Shown here: positions 26,763 to 34,353 of the stretch, piece by piece
Position numbering within the stretch: the first letter of the stretch is position 1
How the letters are laid out: every line of letters starts with the position of its first letter
Origin: Holophaga foetida DSM 6591
GTDB lineage: Bacteria > Acidobacteriota > Holophagae > Holophagales > Holophagaceae
Reading direction: 5' to 3'
Assembly: GCF_000242615.2 (NCBI RefSeq)
Contig: NZ_KI912269.1
Span: 121,680-167,250 of the forward strand
Length of the DNA: 45,571 bases
Notes under the pieces: model-generated
Seen by the model: the letters and a program-made list of their open reading frames with translations, nothing else
Told to the model about the DNA's origin: nothing
The model's database searches: none
Program-made: the position numbers and the translations under genes

Positions 26763-26825
26763 ATCCTATACATCCTGCCTATCCTGTTTCTTGTTTTTAA
26801 ACAGGATAGGCAGGATGGACAGGAT
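26763..26825. repeat. 27-bp inverted repeat of ATCCTGNNN nonamers
   Basis: Arms at 26763-26789 and 26799-26825 are complementary at 25 of 27 positions around a 9-nt loop. Each arm is three 9-bp units of the form ATCCTNNNN. A T-run sits in the loop, not after the stem, so it is not a standard terminator. It lies 16 bp from the IS200-like element. Confidence 0.7.
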
Positions 26826-26844
26826 GAAAAATATAGTAAGACAT

Positions 26845-26863
26845 CCCCCGGCAGAGCCGGGGG
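26845..26863. repeat. IS200-like end hairpin (transposase 3' side)
   Basis: Perfect 8-bp stem, CCCCCGGC-AGA-GCCGGGGG. The same 17-bp core recurs at the other end of the element. Confidence 0.75.
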
Positions 26864-26949
26864 CCTTTCAATGTGAGCCGCTCGAAGCGGCTGAACGGGG
26901 TCGCTAACGCGGCCCCGAATGAGTTATGGGGCACCACATGGTGCCCGCC

Positions 26950-27381
26950 TTAACGAAACAGCGACAACTGTTCCAAGCGTTCGTCCTCTTTTTCCTGGCT
27001 TCGGATGTACTCGCGGACGACCTCCTCATCCCGCCCAACTGTCGACACAAAGTAGCCTCGGGCCCAGAAATGCTGCCCGACGAAGTTTCGCTTACTTTCC
27101 CCATAGACCCGGGCCAGCCAGATCGCGCTCTTCCCCTTGATGAAACCCACCACCTGAGACACCGCATACTTCGGCGGGATCGAGATCAGCATGTCCACAT
27201 GGTCAGCCATCAGGTGGCCTTCCTCGATACGACACTCCTTCTGATCAGCCAAACGCTTGAATATCTCCCCCAGGTGAGGCCTCAGCTTTTCGTATAGCGT
27301 CTTCCTCCTGCATTTCGGGATGAAAACCACGTGGTACTTACACTCCCAGCGGGAGTGGCTTAGACTTTCCGACGAGTCCAT
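26950..27381 (-). CDS. tnpA: IS200/IS605-family transposase TnpA with altered HUH motif
   Basis: 143 residues from ATG 27381, which follows a near-perfect AAAGGAGGT site. It is an HUH single-strand transposase by its KYHVVFIPKCRRK start, IPPKYAVSQVVGFIKGKSA, GQHFWARGYFVSTVGRDEE, and the likely catalytic Y125 in REYIRSQE. The metal-binding HUH motif, normally H-hydrophobic-H, reads H61-V62-D63 (codon GAC for CAC). Loss of the second histidine should cripple strand cleavage, so this copy is probably inactive in cis. Otherwise the gene is full length. Confidence 0.92.
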   Translation of the reverse strand: MDSSESLSHSRWECKYHVVFIPKCRRKTLYEKLRPHLGEIFKRLADQKECRIEEGHLMADHVDMLISIPPKYAVSQVVGFIKGKSAIWLARVYGESKRNFVGQHFWARGYFVSTVGRDEEVVREYIRSQEKEDERLEQLSLFR

Positions 27382-27464
27382 CTCGGACCTCCTTTCGCGT
27401 GCTTGGCGGCTCACGATTCGAGATTCCAAGATGGACTCCCTGAAAAGTCAAACTTCTACTGCCT

Positions 27465-27481
27465 CCCCGGCAGAGCCGGGG
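27465..27481. repeat. IS200-like end hairpin (transposase 5' side)
   Basis: CCCCGGC-AGA-GCCGGGG, 7-bp stem, identical in core to the hairpin at 26845-26863 and in the same orientation, as expected for IS200 left and right end hairpins. Confidence 0.75.
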
Positions 27482-27531
27482 GTTTTCCCGAAATGGATAA
27501 TTAATTTTTTGACTTGAAGACCAGGAAGTCT

Positions 27532-28896
27532 CTACAGCTCCAGGAACTTGGGCCCCACCTGGGTGATGCTCCCGGCCCCGAAGGTCATGAGGAGATCCCC
27601 TTCGCGGGTCAGCCCCTTGAGGAAGGCTGGCAGATCCTCCAGCCTGGGCACGTAGTGGGCCTCGCGCTGGCCGTGAGCCAGGACCGAATCCACCAGGGTC
27701 TGGCCGGAGATGCCGGGGATGGGGGGCTCGCTGGCGGCATAGATGTCCGTGAAGACCACCACGTCGGCATCGAAGAAGGCGCGGCCGAACTCCTCCAGCA
27801 GGGCTTGGGTGCGGGTGTAGCGGTGGGGCTGGAAGGCCACCACGATGCGCCGCTCCGGGAAGCCGTGGCGGGCTGCGCCCAGGGTGGCAGCGATTTCCGT
27901 GGGGTGGTGGCCGTAGTCATCCACCACCAGGACACCGTCTTTCTCGCCCTTCTTCTGAAAGCGGCGGTCAGCCCCGGTGAAGCTGGAAAGGCTGGCCTGG
28001 ATGATCTCCCGCTCCACCCCCAGTTCCATGGCGACCCCGATGGTGGCCAGGGCGTTGAGGACCATGTGGTGCCCCGGCACGCCCAGGGAGAAGGCCCCCA
28101 GATCCTCGCCGAAGGCCCGCACCTTGAAGTGGGTGCGCCAGCCCTCCTGGACGATGTCCCGGGCCTGGATATCCACCTGGGGATGGGTGCCGTAGGTCCG
28201 CACCTGGCGCTTGAGACGGGGCCGCAGCACCGCCACATTGGGATCGTCCATGCAGACGAAGAGGGAACCGTAGAAGGGCACCTTGTTGCCGAACTGGGCG
28301 AAGGCCTCCAGAATCTCGTCGATGTCTTTGTAGTGGTCCAGGTGCTCCCGGTCAATGTTGGTGATGACGCCGATGGTGGGACTCAGGAGCAGGAAGCTGC
28401 CATCGCTCTCGTCGGCCTCTGCCACCAGGAAGGGCCCCTTGCCCAGCTTGGCGTTGCTGCCGATGGTCCCCAGCTTGCCGCCGATGACGATGGTGGGGTC
28501 GATGCCCCCCTGGCTCAGGACCTGGGCAATCATGCTGGTGGTGGTGGTCTTGCCGTGGGAACCGGCCACGGCGATGCCGTATTTCATGCGCATCAGTTCC
28601 GCCAGCATCTCGCCCCGGGGGATGACGGGGATCTTGGCGCTGCGGGCGGTCACCACCTCGGGGTTGTCACCCTTCACGGCGCTGGAGATCACCACCACCT
28701 GGGCTCCTTCGATGGCCTTGGCCCCGTGCCCGATCTGCACTTCCACCCCCAGCCCCTGGAGCCGGGTGGTGGTGGCGCTCTCCTTCACATCCGAGCCCGT
28801 GACCCGATAGCCCAGGTTCACCAGCACCTCGGCGATGCCGGACATGCCGATGCCCCCGATGCCAACGAAATGGATGTGCTGAATCTTTCCGAACAC
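27532..28896 (-). CDS. murC: UDP-N-acetylmuramate--L-alanine ligase MurC
   Basis: 454 residues. ATP-dependent cytoplasmic ligase adding L-alanine to UDP-MurNAc in peptidoglycan synthesis. The N-terminal nucleotide site is HFVGIGGIGMSGIAEVL. The ATP loop GSHGKTTTTSMIA, EADESDGSFL, NIDREHLDHY, DDYGHHPTEIAA and FQPHRYTRT are all present. I choose GTG 28896 (VFGKIQHIHF) as start, matching the usual N-terminus; in-frame ATGs at 28932 and 28959 would add a non-conserved lead. Unusually it stands alone, about 22 kb from mraZ-rsmH-ftsL and not inside a dcw cluster. Confidence 0.95.
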   Translation of the reverse strand: MFGKIQHIHFVGIGGIGMSGIAEVLVNLGYRVTGSDVKESATTTRLQGLGVEVQIGHGAKAIEGAQVVVISSAVKGDNPEVVTARSAKIPVIPRGEMLAELMRMKYGIAVAGSHGKTTTTSMIAQVLSQGGIDPTIVIGGKLGTIGSNAKLGKGPFLVAEADESDGSFLLLSPTIGVITNIDREHLDHYKDIDEILEAFAQFGNKVPFYGSLFVCMDDPNVAVLRPRLKRQVRTYGTHPQVDIQARDIVQEGWRTHFKVRAFGEDLGAFSLGVPGHHMVLNALATIGVAMELGVEREIIQASLSSFTGADRRFQKKGEKDGVLVVDDYGHHPTEIAATLGAARHGFPERRIVVAFQPHRYTRTQALLEEFGRAFFDADVVVFTDIYAASEPPIPGISGQTLVDSVLAHGQREAHYVPRLEDLPAFLKGLTREGDLLMTFGAGSITQVGPKFLEL

Positions 28897-28979
28897 GCAT
28901 GCCCCCAGGATGATCTTTGAGTCTACCCCCATCCCCGGCGGTTCCGGAGAACGGCGCACGAAAGCCCGAGCGGGTGCCT

Positions 28980-30335
28980 TCAGGGGACGATCCGAGTACC
29001 CGTCACCCGGTCCACGGTTTCCAGGGCCCCCCGAACTGGGTCCGTTTTGTCGCTGAGGGTGGAGACAGCAGGACGCGAAGGGGCCCTCTCACGCAGGGGG
29101 TGGCGCACGAGAACCCGAAGGATCTCCATGGCCTGGGCCTCGGAAAGATTCATGGCCGTCAGACGCTGCGCCAGCGCCTCCCGCTGGGCTCGGATCGAGG
29201 CAGCATCCCCTCCCTCCTGGAGGAGAGCCAGGAGCGCCTTCTGGTTATCAGGCTCCCTGGACCAGGCCAAGAGGGCCTCGGACCTGGATTCCTGCAACTG
29301 GCGCCGGGCCTCCGCGTGGCGGGTCCGGACCGCTTTGAGTTCATCCTGCTCCAGGCGGTGGGCCTCGGCCTCGCGGGCGTCGTGATGGGCCGCCTCCAGG
29401 GCGTAGCGGGCCAGGATGTCCATCGAGGCATCGGACAGGCGGGGCAATTCCGCGGCGACTGGAGCCGCCGTTTCCCGCCGGGGCTCCACGACCTTCATCC
29501 ACACCCCATCCGCCCTGCTGGGCGTGGGGGCCGAAGCCAGGAGGGCAGCGGGAGGGGCGGCCATGGTCTGCCAGGCCCACCCGGAGACAGGCAACAGGAC
29601 GCCGTCAATCCCAGCATGGTAGACCGCCTTGATGCTGGGCGAGGCCACCTGGAAAGCGGGGACCACCACAGCCCCGGCAGCGGTCCCCACCACGGCCCCT
29701 GCGGCCCCCAGGGGCACCCGAATCAGGGTTTCGAAGGAGGCACTGACGGTGGCCCAGGGGTAAGCCAGGGGCCAACCGAAGGTCTTGCGCTGGACTCGCC
29801 GCTTGGCCATTTCGAAATTCCGGGACCAGGCCTTCCCAGAGCCCTCAATCCCGAACTCCCACAGTGAGTCTTCCCATCCCCACTTGAAGCAGGAACGGGA
29901 ATCCCTGCCCAGCTTCCTCCAGGTGCGGGCCTGTCCGTATTCCCCCAGGTTCGAGGCAGCATCGGACCAGCCCTGCGTTCCATAGCGCCAGGGGGCCACA
30001 TAGCCCGGCAGAATCCTGATGTTGTAGCTCCGCCCCTGACTATCCTCCATCTGCCCCCGCCAAAGCATGTCAGCCCGCTGGGTCCAGGTGGCCCATCCCT
30101 GGTCCACCCCCACAGGCCCGGCCACGGGAGCCTGGGCGATCACAGTGACGTTCTCTTCCGGCAGATGTGCCACAAGATAGCCATCCACCACAGCAAACCG
30201 TGGCGTGACGGCCTTTGTGACAGCAGCATCCATGACCTGAGGCAGTGGTGAGACCTGGGCGAAACCCCAGCTTCCGGCGACAAGAAAGGCCAGCAGGGTG
30301 ATGGGGCGGTGCATCTTTCCAAGTTCAAAGGCCAT
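28980..30335 (-). CDS. Exported protein of unknown function
   Basis: 451 residues from ATG 30335, preceded by GGAGA. The N-terminus MHRPITLLAFLVAGSWGFAQ (from residue 8) is a signal peptide with likely cleavage after GFA. The middle (~95-170) is Trp/Arg/Gly-rich. A Gly/Ala-rich hydrophobic stretch near 195-225 (PLGAAGAVVGTAAGAVVVP) could enter a membrane. Residues ~300-400 form charged helices with heptads (REAEAHRLEQDELKAVRTRH), probably a coiled coil. No known domain is recognised. It lies 84 bp upstream of murC on the same strand. A periplasmic or envelope role is likely, but the function is unknown. Confidence 0.7.
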   Translation of the reverse strand: MAFELGKMHRPITLLAFLVAGSWGFAQVSPLPQVMDAAVTKAVTPRFAVVDGYLVAHLPEENVTVIAQAPVAGPVGVDQGWATWTQRADMLWRGQMEDSQGRSYNIRILPGYVAPWRYGTQGWSDAASNLGEYGQARTWRKLGRDSRSCFKWGWEDSLWEFGIEGSGKAWSRNFEMAKRRVQRKTFGWPLAYPWATVSASFETLIRVPLGAAGAVVGTAAGAVVVPAFQVASPSIKAVYHAGIDGVLLPVSGWAWQTMAAPPAALLASAPTPSRADGVWMKVVEPRRETAAPVAAELPRLSDASMDILARYALEAAHHDAREAEAHRLEQDELKAVRTRHAEARRQLQESRSEALLAWSREPDNQKALLALLQEGGDAASIRAQREALAQRLTAMNLSEAQAMEILRVLVRHPLRERAPSRPAVSTLSDKTDPVRGALETVDRVTGTRIVP

Positions 30336-30382
30336 GCAGAATCTCCGACATCCGTTAATCATAGGGGAGTGCCCTTTGAGCA

Positions 30383-30390
30383 AAGCCATA
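30383..30390. repeat. 8-bp direct repeat (left target duplication of MITE-like element)
   Basis: AAGCCATA directly abuts the left inverted end. An identical octamer abuts the right end at 30738-30745. Confidence 0.6.
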
Positions 30391-30488
30391 CCCGATTATC
30401 GGCTTTGCTCAGCCGAAAAAGACATGAGCTGGGCGCACGGATGAAAGGGATGAAAAGCCGCTGACAGAAGGCTCGGCGCTCTGGCCAG

Positions 30489-30552
30489 GTTCAGGAAGGG
30501 CAAAGGGGCTATGGCACGTAGGCGCGCCTATGCCCCTTTGCCCTTCCTGAAC
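30489..30552. repeat. Perfect 20-bp inverted repeat inside the MITE-like element
   Basis: Arms at 30489-30508 and 30533-30552 are perfectly complementary. The 24-nt loop contains the palindrome TAGGCGCGCCTA. The right arm overlaps the start of the REP-like double hairpin. Confidence 0.75.
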
Positions 30553-30591
30553 GCGTGCGGCTTTGCCGCGCGCCCCCGCATAGCGGGGCGG
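30549..30591. repeat. REP-like double hairpin, copy 2
   Basis: 41 of 43 bases match the copy at 148-190, in the same orientation. The two changes fall in the loop of the second hairpin (ATA here, GGA there), so both stems are intact. Confidence 0.65.
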
Positions 30592-30846
30592 GCCAGATCG
30601 CCGATGTGAACCATCGTTGCCCGCTGATTGCTTTATCCTGTTCATCTTTTGCATCCCAGCTGAATTCATTGATTTTCGGTGCCTGCCAATAGTCCTCCCA
30701 GCCCCTCGGTCTTGGCTGAAGCAAGCCGATAATCGGGAAGCCATAAGCATACTTCCCGGTGACCGCATTCGGAGAATTGACAGATCCGTTGCCAACGGCC
30801 CCCGGGGGCACTGGTATCCTTGTCCTCTCAATTTTCGAGGCTTGCC

Positions 30847-31752
30847 GTGTCTCCAGACCGTTTCCATGTCGCATTGATCCAGATGTCCTGCTCCAGCGAG
30901 CCAGAGGAGAACCTGCGCAAGGCCCTGGATTGCATCGGGGAGGCCGCCGCCCGGGGGGCCCAGGTAGTCTGCCTGCCGGAACTCTTCCAGACCCAGTATT
31001 TCTGCCAGCGGGAGGACGCCGAGCTCTTCGACCTGGCCGAGGCCATCCCCGGTGCCACCACGGATCGCCTCGCGGAAGCGGCGAAGCACCACGGCGTAGC
31101 CCTGGTGAGTTCCCTCTTCGAACGCCGGGCCGCCGGGCTCTACCACAACACCGCTGTCATCCACGACGCCGATGGCGAACAGCTGGGCATCTACCGGAAG
31201 ATGCACATCCCGGACGACCCCCTCTTCTACGAGAAGTTCTACTTCACCCCCGGCGACCTGGGCTACAAGGCCTTCGACACCCGCTTCGGGCGCATCGGCA
31301 CCCTGGTGTGCTGGGATCAGTGGTACCCGGAGGCGGCCCGCCTGACCGCCCTCCAGGGCCCCAGCATTCTCTTCTATCCCACCGCCATCGGTTGGCACCC
31401 CCTCGAAAAGGCTGAGTTCGGCATTGCCCAGCACGATGCCTGGCGCACCGTGCAGCGGGGCCACGCCGTGGCCAACGGCATCTTCGTGGCGGCGGTGAAC
31501 CGCGTGGGTTTCGAAACCGGCAACATCCGGGGCAATGAGGCGAAGGAAGGCAAGGGCCTGGAATTCTGGGGCGGCTCCTTCCTGGCGGATCCCTTCGGGC
31601 GGATCATCGTCGAGGGAAGCCACGACAAGGAGGAGATCCTCATCGGAGAGGTGGACCTGAAGCTCCTGGAAGACACCCGGCGCAACTGGCCCTTCTTCCG
31701 GGACCGCCGCATCGACTCCTACGGCGCCATCACCCGCCGCTTCCTGGACTGA
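30847..31752 (+). CDS. aguB: N-carbamoylputrescine amidase
   Basis: 301 residues of the nitrilase (C-N hydrolase) superfamily. It hydrolyses N-carbamoylputrescine to putrescine, CO2 and ammonia. The catalytic triad is visible as Glu in CLPELFQTQYF, Lys in YRKMHIPDDP and Cys in TLVCWDQWYPEAARL; that last string is characteristic of AguB. GTG 30847 is chosen, with GAGG before it; a TTG at 30820 is in frame but lacks a site. The aguA gene begins 8 bp after the stop, so the pair forms an agmatine-to-putrescine operon. Confidence 0.95.
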   Translation: MSPDRFHVALIQMSCSSEPEENLRKALDCIGEAAARGAQVVCLPELFQTQYFCQREDAELFDLAEAIPGATTDRLAEAAKHHGVALVSSLFERRAAGLYHNTAVIHDADGEQLGIYRKMHIPDDPLFYEKFYFTPGDLGYKAFDTRFGRIGTLVCWDQWYPEAARLTALQGPSILFYPTAIGWHPLEKAEFGIAQHDAWRTVQRGHAVANGIFVAAVNRVGFETGNIRGNEAKEGKGLEFWGGSFLADPFGRIIVEGSHDKEEILIGEVDLKLLEDTRRNWPFFRDRRIDSYGAITRRFLD

Positions 31753-31760
31753 GGACAGCC

Positions 31761-32786
31761 ATGCGCCGCATGCCCGCCGAATGGGAACCCCACGCCGCCA
31801 CATGGCTGGCCTGGCCCCACAATGCCGAGGACTGGCCCGGCAAGTTCGCACCCATCCAGTGGGTCTACGCCGACATCATCCGCCACCTCACCCGCCACGA
31901 GCGGGTGGAACTGCTGGTGCAGGACGCCGAAGCCGAAGCCAAGGCCCGCAGGATCCTGGCCCGGGCCAACGCCCTGAACGGGAACCTCCGCATCCACCAT
32001 CTGCCCACGGACCGCATCTGGATGCGGGACTCGGGCTGCACCTTCGTCCAGGAGGGCGGGCACCTCAAGGGGGTGAACTGGCTCTTCAATGCCTGGGCGA
32101 AGTACGGCAACTGGCAGCGGGACTGCCAGGTGGGCGAGGCCATGGCCCGCATCGCAGGTGCCGAGCCCGTCCAGGCCCTCCGCCGGGAAGGCCGCGTGAT
32201 CCTGGAGGGCGGCTCCATCGATGTCAACGGCGAAGGCATCCTCCTCACCACGGAGGAGTGCCTCCTGAGCGAGGTCCAGCAGCGCAACGCGGGCCTCACC
32301 AGGACGGGCTACGAGCGGGTCTTCGCCGAGCACCTGGGAATCCGCAAGGTCATCTGGCTGGACCGCGGCATCGAGGGGGACGACACCCACGGCCACGTGG
32401 ACGACATCACCCGCTTCGTAGCCCCGGACACCATCGTCACGGTGGTGGAACCCGACCCCGCCGACCCGAATCACGCCCCCCTGGCGGAGAACCTCCGCCG
32501 CCTCAAGGCCGAGCGGGATCTCGACGGCGAGCCCTTCCGCATCGTGGAGCTCCCCATGCCTTCCCCGGTCTTCTTCGAAGGGCGGCGCCTCCCCGCCAGC
32601 TACGGCAACTTCTACATCGCCAACGGCCTGGTGCTGGTGCCCACCTTCAACGACCCCAAGGACCGCCTCGCACTCAACCTCCTGGCGGAACTCTTCCCGG
32701 ACCGGGAGATCGTGGGCATCCACAGCGGCGACTTCATCTGGGGCTTCGGGGCCATGCACTGCATGACCCAGCAGCAGCCGACCTGA
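31761..32786 (+). CDS. aguA: Agmatine deiminase
   Basis: 341 residues of the peptidyl-arginine-deiminase-like family. It converts agmatine to N-carbamoylputrescine and ammonia, the step before AguB. Marks are the N-terminal MPAEWEPHAATWLAWPHN, DRIWMRDSGCTFV, EGGSIDVNGEG, DDTHGHVDDITRFV and the catalytic cysteine in GFGAMHCMTQQQP at the C-terminus. No arginine decarboxylase gene is in the window to supply agmatine. It is convergent with the lipoprotein gene (3 bp between stops). Confidence 0.95.
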   Translation: MRRMPAEWEPHAATWLAWPHNAEDWPGKFAPIQWVYADIIRHLTRHERVELLVQDAEAEAKARRILARANALNGNLRIHHLPTDRIWMRDSGCTFVQEGGHLKGVNWLFNAWAKYGNWQRDCQVGEAMARIAGAEPVQALRREGRVILEGGSIDVNGEGILLTTEECLLSEVQQRNAGLTRTGYERVFAEHLGIRKVIWLDRGIEGDDTHGHVDDITRFVAPDTIVTVVEPDPADPNHAPLAENLRRLKAERDLDGEPFRIVELPMPSPVFFEGRRLPASYGNFYIANGLVLVPTFNDPKDRLALNLLAELFPDREIVGIHSGDFIWGFGAMHCMTQQQPT

Positions 32787-32789
32787 ATC

Positions 32790-33359
32790 TCACTGACAGA
32801 CCAGAGTGCCTGCCGTCAGGGTAATGTCCTGAAGCGTGCCGGATGCATCCAGTAGGCGGCAGGTACCGACCTGAAGGGTGGCATCCGTTCCCGATAGCGT
32901 GCCCAGCCCGGTCCTGAAGTCCAGAGCGACTCGCAAAAGGGTTCCGTTGAGGGACTTCGGTGCAGAAAAGCCCTTCTCAGCCACGGTCCCGACCAGGCTC
33001 TGCCCGGTGACCCTGGCTTTCAGGATCTGGGGGGCGCTGCCGAGGCTGAACTGGGTGCCGTTGGCCAGGAAAGTCCCGGCGGGATCGCTGCCGTTCACAT
33101 TGCTCCAAGCCACCGGGGTCCCAGCGCTCAGGGTCACCGATACCCCGGAGCCCGTCCCGGAAAGGGGTCCCACAAGGTCCAGCACCAGGTGGGTCGTCGT
33201 TGAAAGGTCAGCATTGCGAACCAATCGGTAGGTACCGGATGCAGGATTGGTATAGACCAGACCCGAGGCCTTGGGGGTTGAAGGGCTGGAGGAGCCCCCG
33301 CCACAGGAGAACTGGGCAAGGGCGAGGATCAGTCCGAGGGGTGCAGCCAGGAGCTTCAT
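32790..33359 (-). CDS. Lipoprotein with cohesin-like beta domain
   Basis: 189 residues from ATG 33359, with AAAGG upstream. A signal peptide ends at the cysteine of ALAQFSCGGGSSSPS. The Ser/Gly linker after Cys is typical of surface lipoproteins, although Gln at -3 is unusual for a lipobox. Residues ~35-189 are all beta. The pattern HLVLDLVGPLSGTGSGVSV, then LLRVALDFRTGLGTLSG and a closing DASGTLQDITLTAGTLVC resembles cohesin type I-like modules. It starts only 13 bp after the stop of the dockerin-bearing protease, so the two are likely one operon. The cohesin assignment is by eye and tentative; the lipoprotein call is firmer. Confidence 0.65.
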   Translation of the reverse strand: MKLLAAPLGLILALAQFSCGGGSSSPSTPKASGLVYTNPASGTYRLVRNADLSTTTHLVLDLVGPLSGTGSGVSVTLSAGTPVAWSNVNGSDPAGTFLANGTQFSLGSAPQILKARVTGQSLVGTVAEKGFSAPKSLNGTLLRVALDFRTGLGTLSGTDATLQVGTCRLLDASGTLQDITLTAGTLVCQ

Positions 33360-33372
33360 GGGTATGCCTTTC

Positions 33373-34338
33373 TCAGAGCTGGCCCAGGAGGGCATCCAGG
33401 TCGGTGTTGTCCACGGTACCAGTTCCCTTGAGGTTGGCCGGGGCGGAAGTGCCCTGGCCCCACTGGGCAGCCAGGCTGAGCAGATCCTGGGGATCCACCC
33501 CCCCTGAGGCATCCAGGTCCATGGACTTGACCGTCACGGTGGAGGAAGCGGTAATCGAGGCATCCACGGCGCTGGCGACCTCCACCGTGAAGACTAGGTC
33601 CGCCACAGGGGTTCCAGCGGGAGCCGTCAGGGTCGTCGTCAAGCCTGCATCCACCTTGGAGGCGCCGCTGGCCCCCGCCAGGCCCCATGTCACGCCCCAA
33701 CCCTCGTCACCACTGGCGGTGATGGCCAGACTGGCCCCCGGCAGCAGAACCGCCGTGGTGGGCGTCACGCTGATGGAGATGGTCGAGGTGTCCGCGTAGA
33801 AGCTGAAGCTCATGGAAGTTCCCGGGACGCTCGCCGCGGTGAAACCCACCAGACTGCTCGAACCGCTGTAATAGGTGGAGGACGGCGTGGTCAGGGGGGT
33901 GAAGCTGTCATGCCCTCCGCTATAGAAGAGAGACGCACCGGAGCCCACGGAGCCGTAGAGCGCATTGTCAGCATGTTCCGCCATCACCATCTGGTGGCTG
34001 CCCGCGACATAGGCGTTACCCGCAATGGCCTCATCGACATGCAGGGTCAGGAGTCCACCGGCCCAACCTGAGCCAAGATTGGCCACCAGGCCCCGGTCCC
34101 AGCCCGAAGGGTAGCGATTCTCCACCAGAAAGTATTCCTGACTCGTGAGCAAGGGAGACCGGAGCTTGGCTACCGCCTGGATCGAGGACAGGGGGAGCCC
34201 CAGGGTTACGGTCTGCCCAAGCTGGTCTGGGGTCTGGGGGCTGGCCCAGCCCAGGTACTGACGACACCAGGCATCCAGAGTCACGGGGGTGGAACCGCTA
34301 TCTTCCCCAGTATCCGCCCCCCAGCTTCCATAGGACAT
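33373..34338 (-). pseudogene. M6 metalloprotease, C-terminal part with dockerin-like module (cut off by IS)
   Basis: 321 codons in frame with the protease fragment at 35662-36696 once the ISAs1 element and one target-site copy are removed. The apparent ATG is simply MSY of the protease, lying in the duplicated target. Residues 1-~180 continue the catalytic domain, with the FLVENR motif seen in M6 proteases. Residues ~186-271 look like an Ig-type beta domain. 272-321 is dockerin-like: two Ca-loop repeats, DLDASGGVDPQDLLSLAAQW and NLKGTGTVDNTDLDALL. Without the signal peptide and zinc site upstream, this part cannot act as a secreted protease. Confidence 0.88.
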
Positions 34339-34353
34339 CAGGGCCGCCGCATG
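34329..34353. repeat. Left junction of ISAs1 element: 10-bp target copy plus 15-bp inverted end
   Basis: CATAGGACAT (34329-34338) is followed by the element end CAGGGCCGCCGCATG (34339-34353). Confidence 0.93.

Larger units (their letters stand above)
26841..27486 (-). mobile_element. IS200/IS605-family element (TnpA only), approximate ends
   Basis: A single tnpA-type gene is flanked by matching subterminal hairpins with the core CCCCGGCAGAGCCGGGG, at 26845-26863 and 27465-27481. Further hairpins lie at the transposase 3' side: 26876-26892, 26897-26916 and 26929-26946. Elements of this family have no inverted ends or target duplication and recognise such hairpins as single strands. No TnpB gene is present. 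Outer borders are estimates. Confidence 0.75.
30391..30737. mobile_element. MITE-like non-autonomous element, 347 bp
   Basis: The ends are inverted copies opening with the identical 15-mer CCCGATTATCGGCTT. They stay similar, with small gaps, for about 43 bp (30391-30433 and 30695-30737; shared blocks CAGCC, AAGAC, GAG, CTGGG). A perfect 8-bp duplication AAGCCATA flanks it (30383-30390 and 30738-30745). No coding frame is convincing inside. It carries a 20-bp inverted repeat (30489-30552) that runs into a REP-like double hairpin. The family of the mobilising transposase is unknown. It ends 110 bp before aguB. Confidence 0.6.

Noticed and set aside
30409..31851. A 480-codon minus-strand frame across the aguB region
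   Set aside because: It reads the palindromic repeats and the antisense of aguB; the AGARGKAARV string it shares with the frame near 150 is just the translated REP-like repeat.
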